Positions 1 through 8,313 of a DNA stretch of 64,000 bases are shown in pieces. Source of the DNA: an uncultured Alphaproteobacteria bacterium (GTDB taxonomy: Bacteria; Pseudomonadota; Alphaproteobacteria; HIMB59; GCA-002718135); the NCBI GenBank assembly GCA_902524385.1, contig CABZCZ010000003.1:1-64000 (forward strand). Direction: 5' to 3'. The stretch's first letter is position 1. Every line of letters starts with the position of its first letter. The position numbers were made by a program, and so were the translations under genes. The notes under the pieces are model-generated. The model did no database searches. It was not told where the DNA came from and was given only the letters and a program-made list of their open reading frames with translations.

Positions 1-357
1 CCAAATACGCACTTGTTCTTTTCCAAATTTTTCAGCAGTTTCTGCTTTATTTAAACCAACTAAATCTCCATAATCTCTCTCATTTAGTCTTTGATCTTTT
101 TCATAAATAAGAATTCCATTTTTATGTAAATTTTCTATTTCTGATGCCATGATTGCTATTTCTACTGTTTTATTTGCTCTTTCTAAAACACTACTAAAAA
201 TTTTATCAATTTTTATATTATTTTTTTTTAATAAAATGCCAGCATTATTTGCTTCATTTATACCTTTTTCAGTTAATGGAACATCTTTCCAGCCAGTAAA
301 TTTATTTTCTAAATTCCACTGACTCTGGCCGTGTCTAAGTAAAACAAGTTTGTTCAT
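1..357 (-). CDS. gpmA: 2,3-bisphosphoglycerate-dependent phosphoglycerate mutase (5' part, cut by window edge)
   Basis: The first 119 codons are visible, reading off the left edge in frame. The N-terminus MNKLVLLRHGQSQWN carries the RHG phosphohistidine motif of the histidine phosphatase superfamily. It is followed by NKFTGWKDVPLTEKG and by LNERDYGDLVGLNK, which are typical of GpmA rather than generic phosphatases. The enzyme interconverts 3- and 2-phosphoglycerate in glycolysis and gluconeogenesis. The start ATG at 357-355 is the only one giving the family N-terminus. The gene is divergent from fumC, with 41 bp between the starts. The C-terminal half and the stop lie outside the window, so intactness cannot be judged. 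Confidence 0.93.
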   Translation of the reverse strand, partial: MNKLVLLRHGQSQWNLENKFTGWKDVPLTEKGINEANNAGILLKKNNIKIDKIFSSVLERANKTVEIAIMASEIENLHKNGILIYEKDQRLNERDYGDLVGLNKAETAEKFGKEQVRIW

Positions 358-365
358 ATGTTGCA

Positions 366-371
366 TATAAT
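366..371 (+). promoter_or_regulatory. Putative -10 box of fumC
   Basis: A perfect TATAAT lies 27 bp upstream of the fumC ATG, in the 41-bp gap between the divergent gpmA and fumC. No good -35 is seen 16-18 bp upstream. In a genome this AT-rich a lone TATAAT is weak evidence. Confidence 0.35.
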
Positions 372-398
372 ATGTTATAAGAAATTTGTTAATAATTA

Positions 399-1784
399 AT
401 GAAAAATACAAAAAGAATAGAATTTGATAGCCTAGGTTCAAAAAAAATTGATAAAAATAAGCTTTGGGGTGCTCAAACACAAAGATCCCTAGAGAATTTT
501 AAAATTGGTGGTGAAAAAATACCGGTTGAATTAATAATTGCTTTAGGACAACAAAAAAAAGCTGCTGCAGAAGCTAATATTGAACTTGGTGTATTAAACA
601 GAAAATTAGGAACATTAATTATAAAGGCATGCAATGATATAATTAATTTAAAACTTATTGAAGAGTTTCCTTTAGTAGTATGGCAAACTGGATCTGGTAC
701 TCAGACAAATATGAATGCTAATGAAGTAATTAGTAATTATATAATAAAAAAATTAAGAGGAAAAATTGGGAGTAAAGAACCGATTCATCCAAATGATCAC
801 GTAAATTTATCTCAATCATCAAACGATACTTTTCCAACAATAATGCATGTCGCAATTAATGAATTGGCAATCAAAGACTTAATTCCAAATCTAAAAAATT
901 TAATAAAAGAATTTCAAAAAAAGAAAAAGATTTTTCAAAAAATAATCAAAATAGGAAGAACTCATACACAAGATGCAACTCCAATTACTTTAGGTGATGA
1001 ATTCTCAGCTTTTTGTTCTCAATTACATACTTGTTTAAAAAGAATAGAAATTGCAAAATCAGAATTAAAATATCTTGCCCAAGGTGGAACTGCTGTAGGC
1101 TCAGGTATTAATGCTCCAAAAAAATTTGATAAAGTATTTTGTAAATATTTGAATAAACTGACTAAGGGTTATTACAAACCTTCTCCAAATAAATTTGAAT
1201 CATTAGCTTCTCATGATCCATTAATTAATTTTTCAAATTCTTTAAAAACTTTATCACTTTCATTATTAAAAATAATAAATGATATTAGATTTTTGGCATC
1301 TGGGCCTAGATCTGGTTTAGGAGAATTAACTTTACCTGCTAATGAACCTGGATCATCAATTATGCCTGGCAAGGTAAATCCAACACAAATTGAGGCACTA
1401 AGTATGGTTTGTGTTCAAGTAATTGGCAATTGTACAACCGTAGATCTTGCAGGATCCAATGGTCATTTTCAATTAAATGCATATAAACCAGTTATTGCTT
1501 TTAACATTATTCAGTCAGTAAACCTTCTTAGTGACGGGGTTAAAAGTTTTTGTAATAATTGCTTAAAGGGATTAAAAGCAAATAAAGAAATTATCGATAA
1601 CCATTTAAATAATTCTTTAATGCTTGTAACTGCTTTAAACAAAAGCATTGGATATGATAATGCAGCAAAAATTGCAAAAAAAGCCTTCAGTGAGAATTTA
1701 ACCCTTAAGGAAGCAGCCTTAAAATTGAAATTAATTTCAGAAAAAGATTTTGATAAAATAGTCGATCCAAAAAAAATGGTTTAA
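399..1784 (+). CDS. fumC: Class II fumarate hydratase
   Basis: The protein has 461 residues, the usual length for the iron-independent tetrameric fumarase that hydrates fumarate to malate in the TCA cycle. Visible motifs are GSGTQTNMNANE (about 98-109), the catalytic-His region GRTHTQDATP (about 186-195) and the superfamily signature GSSIMPGKVNP (about 318-328) with the catalytic serine. The GTQTNMN and SSNDTFPT segments favour FumC over aspartase or argininosuccinate lyase. Its stop codon abuts the stop codon of the convergent lpxC with no intervening base. Confidence 0.97.
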   Translation: MKNTKRIEFDSLGSKKIDKNKLWGAQTQRSLENFKIGGEKIPVELIIALGQQKKAAAEANIELGVLNRKLGTLIIKACNDIINLKLIEEFPLVVWQTGSGTQTNMNANEVISNYIIKKLRGKIGSKEPIHPNDHVNLSQSSNDTFPTIMHVAINELAIKDLIPNLKNLIKEFQKKKKIFQKIIKIGRTHTQDATPITLGDEFSAFCSQLHTCLKRIEIAKSELKYLAQGGTAVGSGINAPKKFDKVFCKYLNKLTKGYYKPSPNKFESLASHDPLINFSNSLKTLSLSLLKIINDIRFLASGPRSGLGELTLPANEPGSSIMPGKVNPTQIEALSMVCVQVIGNCTTVDLAGSNGHFQLNAYKPVIAFNIIQSVNLLSDGVKSFCNNCLKGLKANKEIIDNHLNNSLMLVTALNKSIGYDNAAKIAKKAFSENLTLKEAALKLKLISEKDFDKIVDPKKMV

Positions 1785-2660
1785 CTAAATATATTCGTAA
1801 TTATTTTTATCAGCAAACAAAGACCTTAATAGTAAGTTATTTAGGTGATGGCCTGATTTGTTTCCTAAAAAATAACCTTGAATTGGGGCACCTGCTAAGT
1901 ACAAATCTCCAATAGAATCAAGAATTTTATGTCTCACAAACTCATCCTTAAACCGTAAACCATCTGAATTTAGTATTTTACTTTCTCCAACAACAACAGC
2001 ATTATCTAAAGAGCCACCAAGTGCTAAGCCATTTGATCTCAACATATCGACATCTCTTTCAAATCCAAAAGTACGAGCTGAGGCAATATCAGTTTTATAA
2101 TTTCCATTTACTAGTTGTAAATGACAGCTTTGTTTACTAACTAGCTTACTAGGAAAATCGATTTCAAAATCAATTGAAAACTGGTCATTAGGTTTTAATT
2201 CCACAGATGAATCATTATTTACTACTTTTATATTTTTTTTAACTTTTAAAATTTTTCTTCTTTTATTTAAGCTTTGAGTAGAAGTTTGATCAATAAGATC
2301 AACAAACTTTATTGAACTACCATCCATGATTGGTACCTCTGGTCCATCAATCTCAATCTTAATATTATCTATATGTAATCCTGATAAAGCACTCATTAAA
2401 TGCTCTATTGTTGATACACTATTACCATTTTGATTGCTTATAGTTGTACTTAGTTTTGTACTGCTTACATTTGACCATAAAGCCTCAATCACATTATTAC
2501 CTTTAATATCTTTTCGAATAAACTTTATTCCGTAATCAACTTTAGCGGGATATAATTTCATAGTTACTTCTGCTCCAGTATGTAGTCCTATTCCTTTTAT
2601 TGATACTGGTTTGCCAATTGTCTGTTGTTGATTGCTAGATGAGTATGATGTGTCTATCAT
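1785..2660 (-). CDS. lpxC: UDP-3-O-acyl-N-acetylglucosamine deacetylase
   Basis: LpxC is the zinc deacetylase that commits UDP-3-O-acyl-GlcNAc to lipid A, so the cell has an LPS-type outer membrane. The 291 residues include GIGLHTG near the N-terminus, STIEHLMSAL (zinc His), EIDGPEVPIMDGSS, HKILDSIGD (zinc His and Asp) and the catalytic-His segment GHHLNN near the C-terminus. It is slightly shorter than the usual ~305 residues. The start at 2660 is the only ATG that keeps the N-terminus; an in-frame stop lies a few codons upstream. It follows ftsZ, as in many proteobacterial dcw clusters. A stem-loop with a U-run ends only a few bases before the start codon, and no Shine-Dalgarno sequence is visible. 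Confidence 0.97.
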   Translation of the reverse strand: MIDTSYSSSNQQQTIGKPVSIKGIGLHTGAEVTMKLYPAKVDYGIKFIRKDIKGNNVIEALWSNVSSTKLSTTISNQNGNSVSTIEHLMSALSGLHIDNIKIEIDGPEVPIMDGSSIKFVDLIDQTSTQSLNKRRKILKVKKNIKVVNNDSSVELKPNDQFSIDFEIDFPSKLVSKQSCHLQLVNGNYKTDIASARTFGFERDVDMLRSNGLALGGSLDNAVVVGESKILNSDGLRFKDEFVRHKILDSIGDLYLAGAPIQGYFLGNKSGHHLNNLLLRSLFADKNNYEYI

Positions 2661-2663
2661 TTT

Positions 2664-2690
2664 AAAAAAGTGCTGAAATCAGCACTTTTT
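2664..2690 (-). terminator. Stem-loop with U-run between ftsZ and lpxC
   Basis: A perfect 6-bp core stem (GTGCTG/CAGCAC, 2670-2675 with 2680-2685) with a four-base loop is flanked by A and T runs that lengthen the stem. Read on the minus strand it is a textbook intrinsic terminator, about 75 bp after the ftsZ stop. The U-run ends 4 bp before the lpxC ATG, so it fills the place where a ribosome binding site would lie. Confidence 0.75.
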
Positions 2691-2762
2691 ATAAATATAT
2701 ATTTTTTGCGATTTTAACAACTAACCTAATATTTCAAAATATTGCAAATAATTCAATAATTG

Positions 2763-4409
2763 CTAATTGGCTTGTCTTCTAAGAAAGGTGGGTATATCCA
2801 GAAGTTCTTCCTCTGTTTCCTGATTGAACTCATCATCAATTTCAGAAGACTCAGTCTCTTCAGCGCTAAACTCCTCTTTTTCATCAATGCTTAAATTATT
2901 ATCTTCAGAGTTATCTTCTGATTTATTTTTTTCAATCTTTTCATCTGAAGATGCAAAAACAGGTTCAGTCTTCCCTAGTGCGTCATTTTCTGAAGAAATA
3001 TCTTCAGATTTATTTTCAGTAGAAAGAGTATCAAATAAGCTCAACCTTCTTACACTTGTTTCATTTGGTTTTTCAGTGTGGGAAGATGAATTTGAAACTT
3101 CCTCAGAAATATATTTAGTTTCAATTTGATCTACGGCTTCTGAAAGTTCATTTTGTTCAAACACTTTATCGTCAGTATTTCCTTCTAAACTTGAAGTCTC
3201 TATTTGGTTAATATTTGCTTGCTCATCTAGATCAATATTTTCAGAATTCTGATTATTGAGAATTTCATCATTTGAAATCGCATTAATTTCTTCATCTAAG
3301 AAGCTTCCATCTTTTAAAGAATGATCCTGCAATACCGTACTTTCAGTTAATGACTCAGATTTTTCTATATCTTGTTTGTAAATATCGTTATTTAAATTTA
3401 TTGGTGCAAAGTTTTCTATCGGTTTAGCTGAAATATTATTATTTGCATCAATACCTGTAGCTACAATACTGACTCTAACGACACCTTCAAGCCTATCATC
3501 ACAAGTAGTTCCGTAGATAATATTTGCTTCTTCATCAACTTCTTGTTTGACTCTATTTGCTGCCTCATCAACTTCGTACAATGTAATGTCTTTGCCACCA
3601 GTAATATTAATTATTAAACCTTTTGCACCTTTAAGGGACACATCATCAATTAATGGGTTTGCAATAGCAGCTTCAGCTGCTGCAATTGCTCTACCTTCAC
3701 CTTGTGCCTCACCAGTACCCATCATAGCTTTACCCATTTCAGACATAACAGTTTTGATATCTGAGAAATCTAAATTTATCATTCCAGGCTGAACCATAAG
3801 ATCAGTTACACCTCTTACACCTGCATACAGGACATCATCTGCCATCTTAAAAGCATCAGAGAAAGTAGTTTTTTCATTGGCAATCCTAAATAAATTTTGA
3901 TTTGGTATTGTTAGTAATGTATCAACATACTGTTGAAGTTCTTCAATTCCTTTTTCAGCTAACTTCATCCTTTGAGAGCCTTCAAAATGAAAAGGTTTAG
4001 TAACTACACCTACAGTTAGTATCCCTTTTTCTCTTGCTAATTTAGCAATAACTGGTGCAGCTCCTGTGCCTGTTCCACCACCCATACCAGCAGCTATAAA
4101 AAGCATATGACTACCTTCAAACTTTTCACTTAAATCTTGAATTGCTTCCTCAGCAGCCTGTCTTCCAATATCAGGCCTCATTCCTGCTCCTAAACCTTTA
4201 GTGCTGTTTAATCCTAATTGAATTTTATTTGGGCAACTTGAAATTTGTAGAGCTTGTGCATCAGTATTTGCTATTAAAAAGTCTACACCTTCTAAATTAG
4301 CATTAATCATGTTATTAACTGCATTTCCACCAGATCCACCTACTCCTAAAACTGTTATTTTAGGATGTAAGTTTTGTGCTACATCTTGTATTGAAATATT
4401 GATAGTCAT
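2763..4409 (-). CDS. ftsZ: Cell division GTPase FtsZ
   Basis: FtsZ is the tubulin homologue that forms the division ring. The globular domain (about 1-320) has the GTP-binding [10 protein letters not shown] signature (about 110-119), the T7-loop region [11 protein letters not shown], and [16 protein letters not shown]. Residues about 321-535 form a very acidic, Ser/Glu/Asn-rich, presumably disordered linker. The protein ends with the conserved C-terminal peptide [11 protein letters not shown] that binds FtsA and other partners. At 548 residues it is much longer than E. coli FtsZ (383); long linkers are known in alphaproteobacteria. The start is supported by GGAG about 8 nt upstream of the ATG. 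The 79-bp gap after ftsA is wide for this cluster and may hold a promoter for ftsZ alone. Confidence 0.98.
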   Translation of the reverse strand: MTINISIQDVAQNLHPKITVLGVGGSGGNAVNNMINANLEGVDFLIANTDAQALQISSCPNKIQLGLNSTKGLGAGMRPDIGRQAAEEAIQDLSEKFEGSHMLFIAAGMGGGTGTGAAPVIAKLAREKGILTVGVVTKPFHFEGSQRMKLAEKGIEELQQYVDTLLTIPNQNLFRIANEKTTFSDAFKMADDVLYAGVRGVTDLMVQPGMINLDFSDIKTVMSEMGKAMMGTGEAQGEGRAIAAAEAAIANPLIDDVSLKGAKGLIINITGGKDITLYEVDEAANRVKQEVDEEANIIYGTTCDDRLEGVVRVSIVATGIDANNNISAKPIENFAPINLNNDIYKQDIEKSESLTESTVLQDHSLKDGSFLDEEINAISNDEILNNQNSENIDLDEQANINQIETSSLEGNTDDKVFEQNELSEAVDQIETKYISEEVSNSSSHTEKPNETSVRRLSLFDTLSTENKSEDISSENDALGKTEPVFASSDEKIEKNKSEDNSEDNNLSIDEKEEFSAEETESSEIDDEFNQETEEELLDIPTFLRRQAN

Positions 4410-4425
4410 TATAATCTCCGCCGTT

Positions 4426-4463
4426 TTAAATAGTTTTTAACGATTTATGTTCGAAATCGTCAA
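4426..4463 (-). promoter_or_regulatory. Candidate ftsZ promoter with CtrA-like box and palindrome
   Basis: On the minus strand TTGACG (4463-4458) is followed after 17 bp by TTAAAA (4440-4435). The -10 candidate overlaps TTAA-N7-TTAA (4426-4440), the consensus of the alphaproteobacterial cell-cycle regulator CtrA. The spacer holds a perfect 7-bp inverted repeat, ACGATTT and AAATCGT, at 4440-4446 and 4454-4460. All elements lie 17-54 bp upstream of the ftsZ start. TTAA pairs at this spacing occur by chance in AT-rich DNA, so this is a candidate only. Confidence 0.35.
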
Positions 4464-4488
4464 TATATTTTACTAGATATAGTATTAT

Positions 4489-5709
4489 CTAAATATATTG
4501 GTCAAGCCAAGTAAAAAAGCCGGAAATTCCTCGTTTTTTTGATGTTTTTGAATGATTTGCTAGAAAATCAATTTTAAATAAACCTTGGTCATACAATATA
4601 GACCCAATAATGTCGCAGTAATTAGGTTTTTTAAAATTATTTTCCAAGTTTAATTGTTCTAAAGGGCTAGATACTCTCACACCACTTGCAAAAATTGTTT
4701 CTACATATTTTGTAATATTATCCATCATTGCACCACCACCAGTTAGAACTACATTGTTTAATTTTTTAGTTCTTAAATTATTATCTCTAATTTTTTGCCA
4801 TATCATCTCTAAAGTTTCTTCAATTCGAGGTCTAATAATAGCATTTAAGCTCGATCTTGTTATTTGTTTAAATGTGTTTTTATCCCCTGAAACAATTGGA
4901 ATTTCTATTATTTCATGATCGTCGCTGGGAGATGAAACTAGAGAGCCATATAAAGTTTTTAACCTTTCAGCGCTGGAAATAGTAGTTGATAAACCCCTTG
5001 CAATATCTAATGTAACATTATTACTACCAATGCCTATTGTATCTCCATACACAAACTTATTATTTTCAAATACCGATATAGAAGATGTGGAATGTCCTAA
5101 ATCAATACAAATAGTTCCAAGTTCTTTTTCATCTTTTGTTAGTGATGATAAAGAGGAAGATAACGGAGAAGGAATATAATTATCAATATTAAGTTTCAAT
5201 TTTTTGATAACACTAGAAATATTAGCTGAATATTTTTTTTGAATATATATTTTATAAAAGTTAATTTTAATATTATCTGAATAATTACCAATCGGAGCAT
5301 CGAAATAAAGATTATTATCGATATCATATGAGGTTATATTGTTAAATATTTCAAATTTTTCACTAGGATTATTAAAATATTCGGATTGATTAATTATTTT
5401 TTTCAGATGTAATTCAGAAATCCTCTCATTTTTTAATTTTATTTCTGAATTATAATAATGAGAATTAGAATTTAACAGAGACAAGTTTAGATTAATAGAA
5501 TTTAGTTTAGTTTGAGATTGTTTTTCAGCATCTACAACTAAAGATTTAATTTGATCATATAAATTTTCAAAATTTAAAATAATATTTTTTTTAATATTAT
5601 TATTAGGAACACTAGCAATTGATAAGATATTTATGTTTTCAGTATTCTTATAATCAGCAATGACAAATGATATTTTTGAATTACCAATATCTAAACCAGC
5701 TTTAATCAT
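4489..5709 (-). CDS. ftsA: Cell division protein FtsA
   Basis: FtsA is the actin-like ATPase that tethers FtsZ to the inner membrane. Visible are the N-terminal phosphate-1 loop AGLDIGNSKISFVIAD (about 3-18), the phosphate-2 region GTICIDLGHSTSS (about 197-209) and the adenosine motif LTGGGAMM. The C-terminus SGFFTWLDQYI is an amphipathic helix suited to membrane binding. The 406 residues are close to the usual ~420. The gene overlaps ftsQ by 8 bp, giving the conserved order ftsQ-ftsA-ftsZ. Confidence 0.95.
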   Translation of the reverse strand: MIKAGLDIGNSKISFVIADYKNTENINILSIASVPNNNIKKNIILNFENLYDQIKSLVVDAEKQSQTKLNSINLNLSLLNSNSHYYNSEIKLKNERISELHLKKIINQSEYFNNPSEKFEIFNNITSYDIDNNLYFDAPIGNYSDNIKINFYKIYIQKKYSANISSVIKKLKLNIDNYIPSPLSSSLSSLTKDEKELGTICIDLGHSTSSISVFENNKFVYGDTIGIGSNNVTLDIARGLSTTISSAERLKTLYGSLVSSPSDDHEIIEIPIVSGDKNTFKQITRSSLNAIIRPRIEETLEMIWQKIRDNNLRTKKLNNVVLTGGGAMMDNITKYVETIFASGVRVSSPLEQLNLENNFKKPNYCDIIGSILYDQGLFKIDFLANHSKTSKKRGISGFFTWLDQYI

Positions 5710-6475
5710 TTAAATTAATCAAGATTGTTTTTTTAAAATTTCTTAAATCATATGTTTTTATATTATTAATATCGGTTTTGCTAAGTTTATTTTGTATCAT
5801 AATAAAATTTTGAATAGATTTATTTGGATCTTCTTCTGAAAGCATTAATTTCACATGGCTATATAAATTTATATCCCATCTTCTTTTATTAATAAATTCC
5901 AAACTCTCTATTTGAAATTTTTTTTCAAAATCATTATTTTTTAAAATATTAATTAGTGAATTTGCTTTTAAGTTTGAAGAATTACCCTTAAAAATTAATA
6001 ATGACTGATCAGCTAAATTTATATTGTAAATTTGATCTATAATTTTTCCATTTTCATCAAAAACAAAATATTTCTCATTAAAAAAATAAATACCTATTGG
6101 TTTGTATTCTTTAACCCTGATAAATAAAGTGTCTTTATAATTTGTATTTAGATATATTTCTTTGACCCAATTATTTTCTTTTATTGAGTCGTAAATTTGA
6201 TCCAATGGTAATAAAAAAATTGAAGATTGCATATATTTTTGTAGTTTTTCTTCTACAAATTTTATTTCAATTTTCTCCAAACCTGAAATATCAAGTTTTG
6301 TTAATTGATATTCGAAATTTTCTGAAAAACTCTCAATAATATTTTTAGATATCTCAATTATATTATTTTTATTAAAATATAGTAAATATGAAGTAATAAT
6401 TAAAAAAAAGAAAATACAGAAATAAATAAATGATCTAAAACTTAAAACATATCTTCTCCTATTAATATTGTTCAT
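5702..6475 (-). CDS. ftsQ: Cell division protein FtsQ
   Basis: FtsQ is a bitopic inner-membrane protein of the divisome core (FtsQLB). The sequence has a short basic cytoplasmic end (INRRRYVLSFRS), one strong membrane segment at about 15-33, and a periplasmic region starting with a POTRA-like FDISGLEKIE-type segment near residues 62-75. NWVKEIYLNTNY and KPIGIYFFNEKYFVFDENG follow, as in the FtsQ beta domain. The 257 residues are normal for the family. Sequence conservation is low, so the call rests on architecture and on the position between ddl and ftsA. Confidence 0.88.
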   Translation of the reverse strand: MNNINRRRYVLSFRSFIYFCIFFFLIITSYLLYFNKNNIIEISKNIIESFSENFEYQLTKLDISGLEKIEIKFVEEKLQKYMQSSIFLLPLDQIYDSIKENNWVKEIYLNTNYKDTLFIRVKEYKPIGIYFFNEKYFVFDENGKIIDQIYNINLADQSLLIFKGNSSNLKANSLINILKNNDFEKKFQIESLEFINKRRWDINLYSHVKLMLSEEDPNKSIQNFIMIQNKLSKTDINNIKTYDLRNFKKTILINLND

Positions 6476-6476
6476 A

Positions 6477-7427
6477 CTAATAATTCAAATTTTTGATCAA
6501 TATAAAAATGATTTCTGAAAAAGATAGACCTTCATAATTAGCTTGCTCAGGTAATAAGGATATAGGTGTAAGTCCAGGTTGAGTATTTGTTTCTAAAAAG
6601 AAAATTTTATTTTTTTTTGTATCAAAAATAAAGTCAGTTCTCGCAAGTGAATTACAACCTAAGAGTTTATGAGCCTTAGTAGCAAATTTAAGACATTTAG
6701 CATAATTTATTTTACTTAACTTAGCTGGTAAAATATGTTTAGCATAACCTTTTGAATATTTTGCTTTATAATCAAAAAAATTATTTTTTGATTTTATCTC
6801 TGTAACAGCAAGTGCATGAATTTTTTTATCCAATTTAATTGTTGAAACTGTAAGTTCTCTTCCAGATATATACTCTTCTATTAAAATTTCTTTGTGATTA
6901 TTTAGTTTCCTTTTAAATTCCTCTAAATTTGAAATTAAAATATCAAATTCTTTTTGATTTTTAATTATTTTTATACCAAAACTTGAACCACTTCTATTGG
7001 GCTTAATAACAAATTTTTTTAATCTACTTTTGATATTTATTAATTTCTTTTCATTCAAATCATTTATGTTTAATAGATAATATTTTGGAGACATTAATTT
7101 ATTTTTAATAATTTCTTTCTTTGATGCCGATTTATTAAAACATAGATTAGATGATTTAATATTAGAATGAGAAAAAGGAATTTTATTTTTTTTTAAAATT
7201 TTTTGAGTTTGTCCATCTTCACCAAAAGGTCCATGTAAAGCATTAATACAAACAAAATTTTTATAATTAATTATTTTTTTATGAAAGTTTTTAGGATTAA
7301 CTCTTAATTTCTTAAACTTCAATTTATTTTGATTAAGAATTTTTTGAATTTCTCTAGAGGTCACTAAAGATACATCATGCTCTTCATTATTACCCCCTTC
7401 TAAAATTAAAATTTTTTTATTACTCAC
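6477..7427 (-). CDS. ddl: D-alanine--D-alanine ligase
   Basis: This ATP-grasp enzyme joins two D-alanines for the peptidoglycan stem peptide. Motifs are LEGGNNEEHDVS at the N-terminus, HGPFGEDGQ (about 65-73), KPNRSGSSFGI (about 142-152), EEYISGRELTVS, and the metal-binding ARTDFIFD and FLETNTQPGLTP near the C-terminus. The 316 residues are typical. It overlaps murB by 8 bp and ends 1 bp before ftsQ begins, the standard dcw arrangement. Confidence 0.95.
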   Translation of the reverse strand: MSNKKILILEGGNNEEHDVSLVTSREIQKILNQNKLKFKKLRVNPKNFHKKIINYKNFVCINALHGPFGEDGQTQKILKKNKIPFSHSNIKSSNLCFNKSASKKEIIKNKLMSPKYYLLNINDLNEKKLINIKSRLKKFVIKPNRSGSSFGIKIIKNQKEFDILISNLEEFKRKLNNHKEILIEEYISGRELTVSTIKLDKKIHALAVTEIKSKNNFFDYKAKYSKGYAKHILPAKLSKINYAKCLKFATKAHKLLGCNSLARTDFIFDTKKNKIFFLETNTQPGLTPISLLPEQANYEGLSFSEIIFILIKNLNY

Positions 7428-8313
7428 CTATTATTTTTACCTCCCATTCCAATTTTATATTGAATTTGGTAAATACTTTTTCAACAATACTTTTACCTAG
7501 GTTTTCTATATCTGTTGCTGAAGCACTTCCCCTATTTATTAAAAAATTTGCATGTTTATCACTCACATATGCATCTCCATAATTAGCACCTTTACATCCG
7601 GCTTCCTCAATTAGCTTTGCAGCATGAAGATTTTTGGGATTTTTGAAAGTACTACCGGAAGTTTTATTTTTAATTGGCTGAGATTCTAACCGTTTATTTT
7701 TTATTTCATTAATCTTATCTTTTATTAAATTTTGATCTCCATAATTAAAATTAAATATAGCTTTTGTAACTATATCTGTATTATTGATTTTTGAAGATCT
7801 ATATTTTAGATTTAGTTTATCTTTTGTAATTGTTTTTCTTTGACCAAAATTATCACAAATTTCTATACTATTTATAACATCTACAGTTTCCGAACCATAA
7901 CAACCAGCATTCATTTTAACCGCTCCACCTATCGATCCTGGAATACCGCTATAAAATTCAAAACCCTCTATATTTTGCCTCAATGCATAATTTGATAAAT
8001 TAATATCTAAAATACTAGCGCCAACTTCAAGTTTGTTATCATTAATATTAATAGTATTAAAACCTTTACCTAATTTTATAAGAGTTCCATTATAACCATT
8101 ATCTCTAATTAAAAGATTTGAACCTGAACCTATTATGTAAAAATTTTCATTATTAATTTCATTTAGTATAATTTCTAACTCTAAATTATCTTCGACTATA
8201 GCAAATATTTTTGCATTACCTCCTGTTCTGAACCAAGTATGTTTACCAGCATTATAATCTGAATAAATTTTACTTTTAAGATTATTAGCTAATTCTATAA
8301 TTTTTTTTGACAT
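7420..8313 (-). CDS. murB: UDP-N-acetylenolpyruvoylglucosamine reductase
   Basis: MurB is the FAD enzyme that reduces UDP-GlcNAc-enolpyruvate to UDP-MurNAc. The FAD-binding PCMH-type domain shows TWFRTGGNAKIFA, IIGSGSNLLIRDNGYNGT and YSGIPGSIGGAVKMNAGCYG (split here by motif). SGSTFKNP carries the catalytic serine, and a C-terminal EEAGCKG/SDKHANFLIN region follows. The length of 297 residues fits. It overlaps murC by a single base and ddl by 8 bp. Confidence 0.96.
   Translation of the reverse strand: MSKKIIELANNLKSKIYSDYNAGKHTWFRTGGNAKIFAIVEDNLELEIILNEINNENFYIIGSGSNLLIRDNGYNGTLIKLGKGFNTININDNKLEVGASILDINLSNYALRQNIEGFEFYSGIPGSIGGAVKMNAGCYGSETVDVINSIEICDNFGQRKTITKDKLNLKYRSSKINNTDIVTKAIFNFNYGDQNLIKDKINEIKNKRLESQPIKNKTSGSTFKNPKNLHAAKLIEEAGCKGANYGDAYVSDKHANFLINRGSASATDIENLGKSIVEKVFTKFNIKLEWEVKIIGE

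Noticed and set aside
2824-3129. 101-codon Ser/Phe-rich open frame opposite the ftsZ linker
   Set aside because: It is the antisense image of the Glu/Ser-rich linker codons; no start signal or family pattern.
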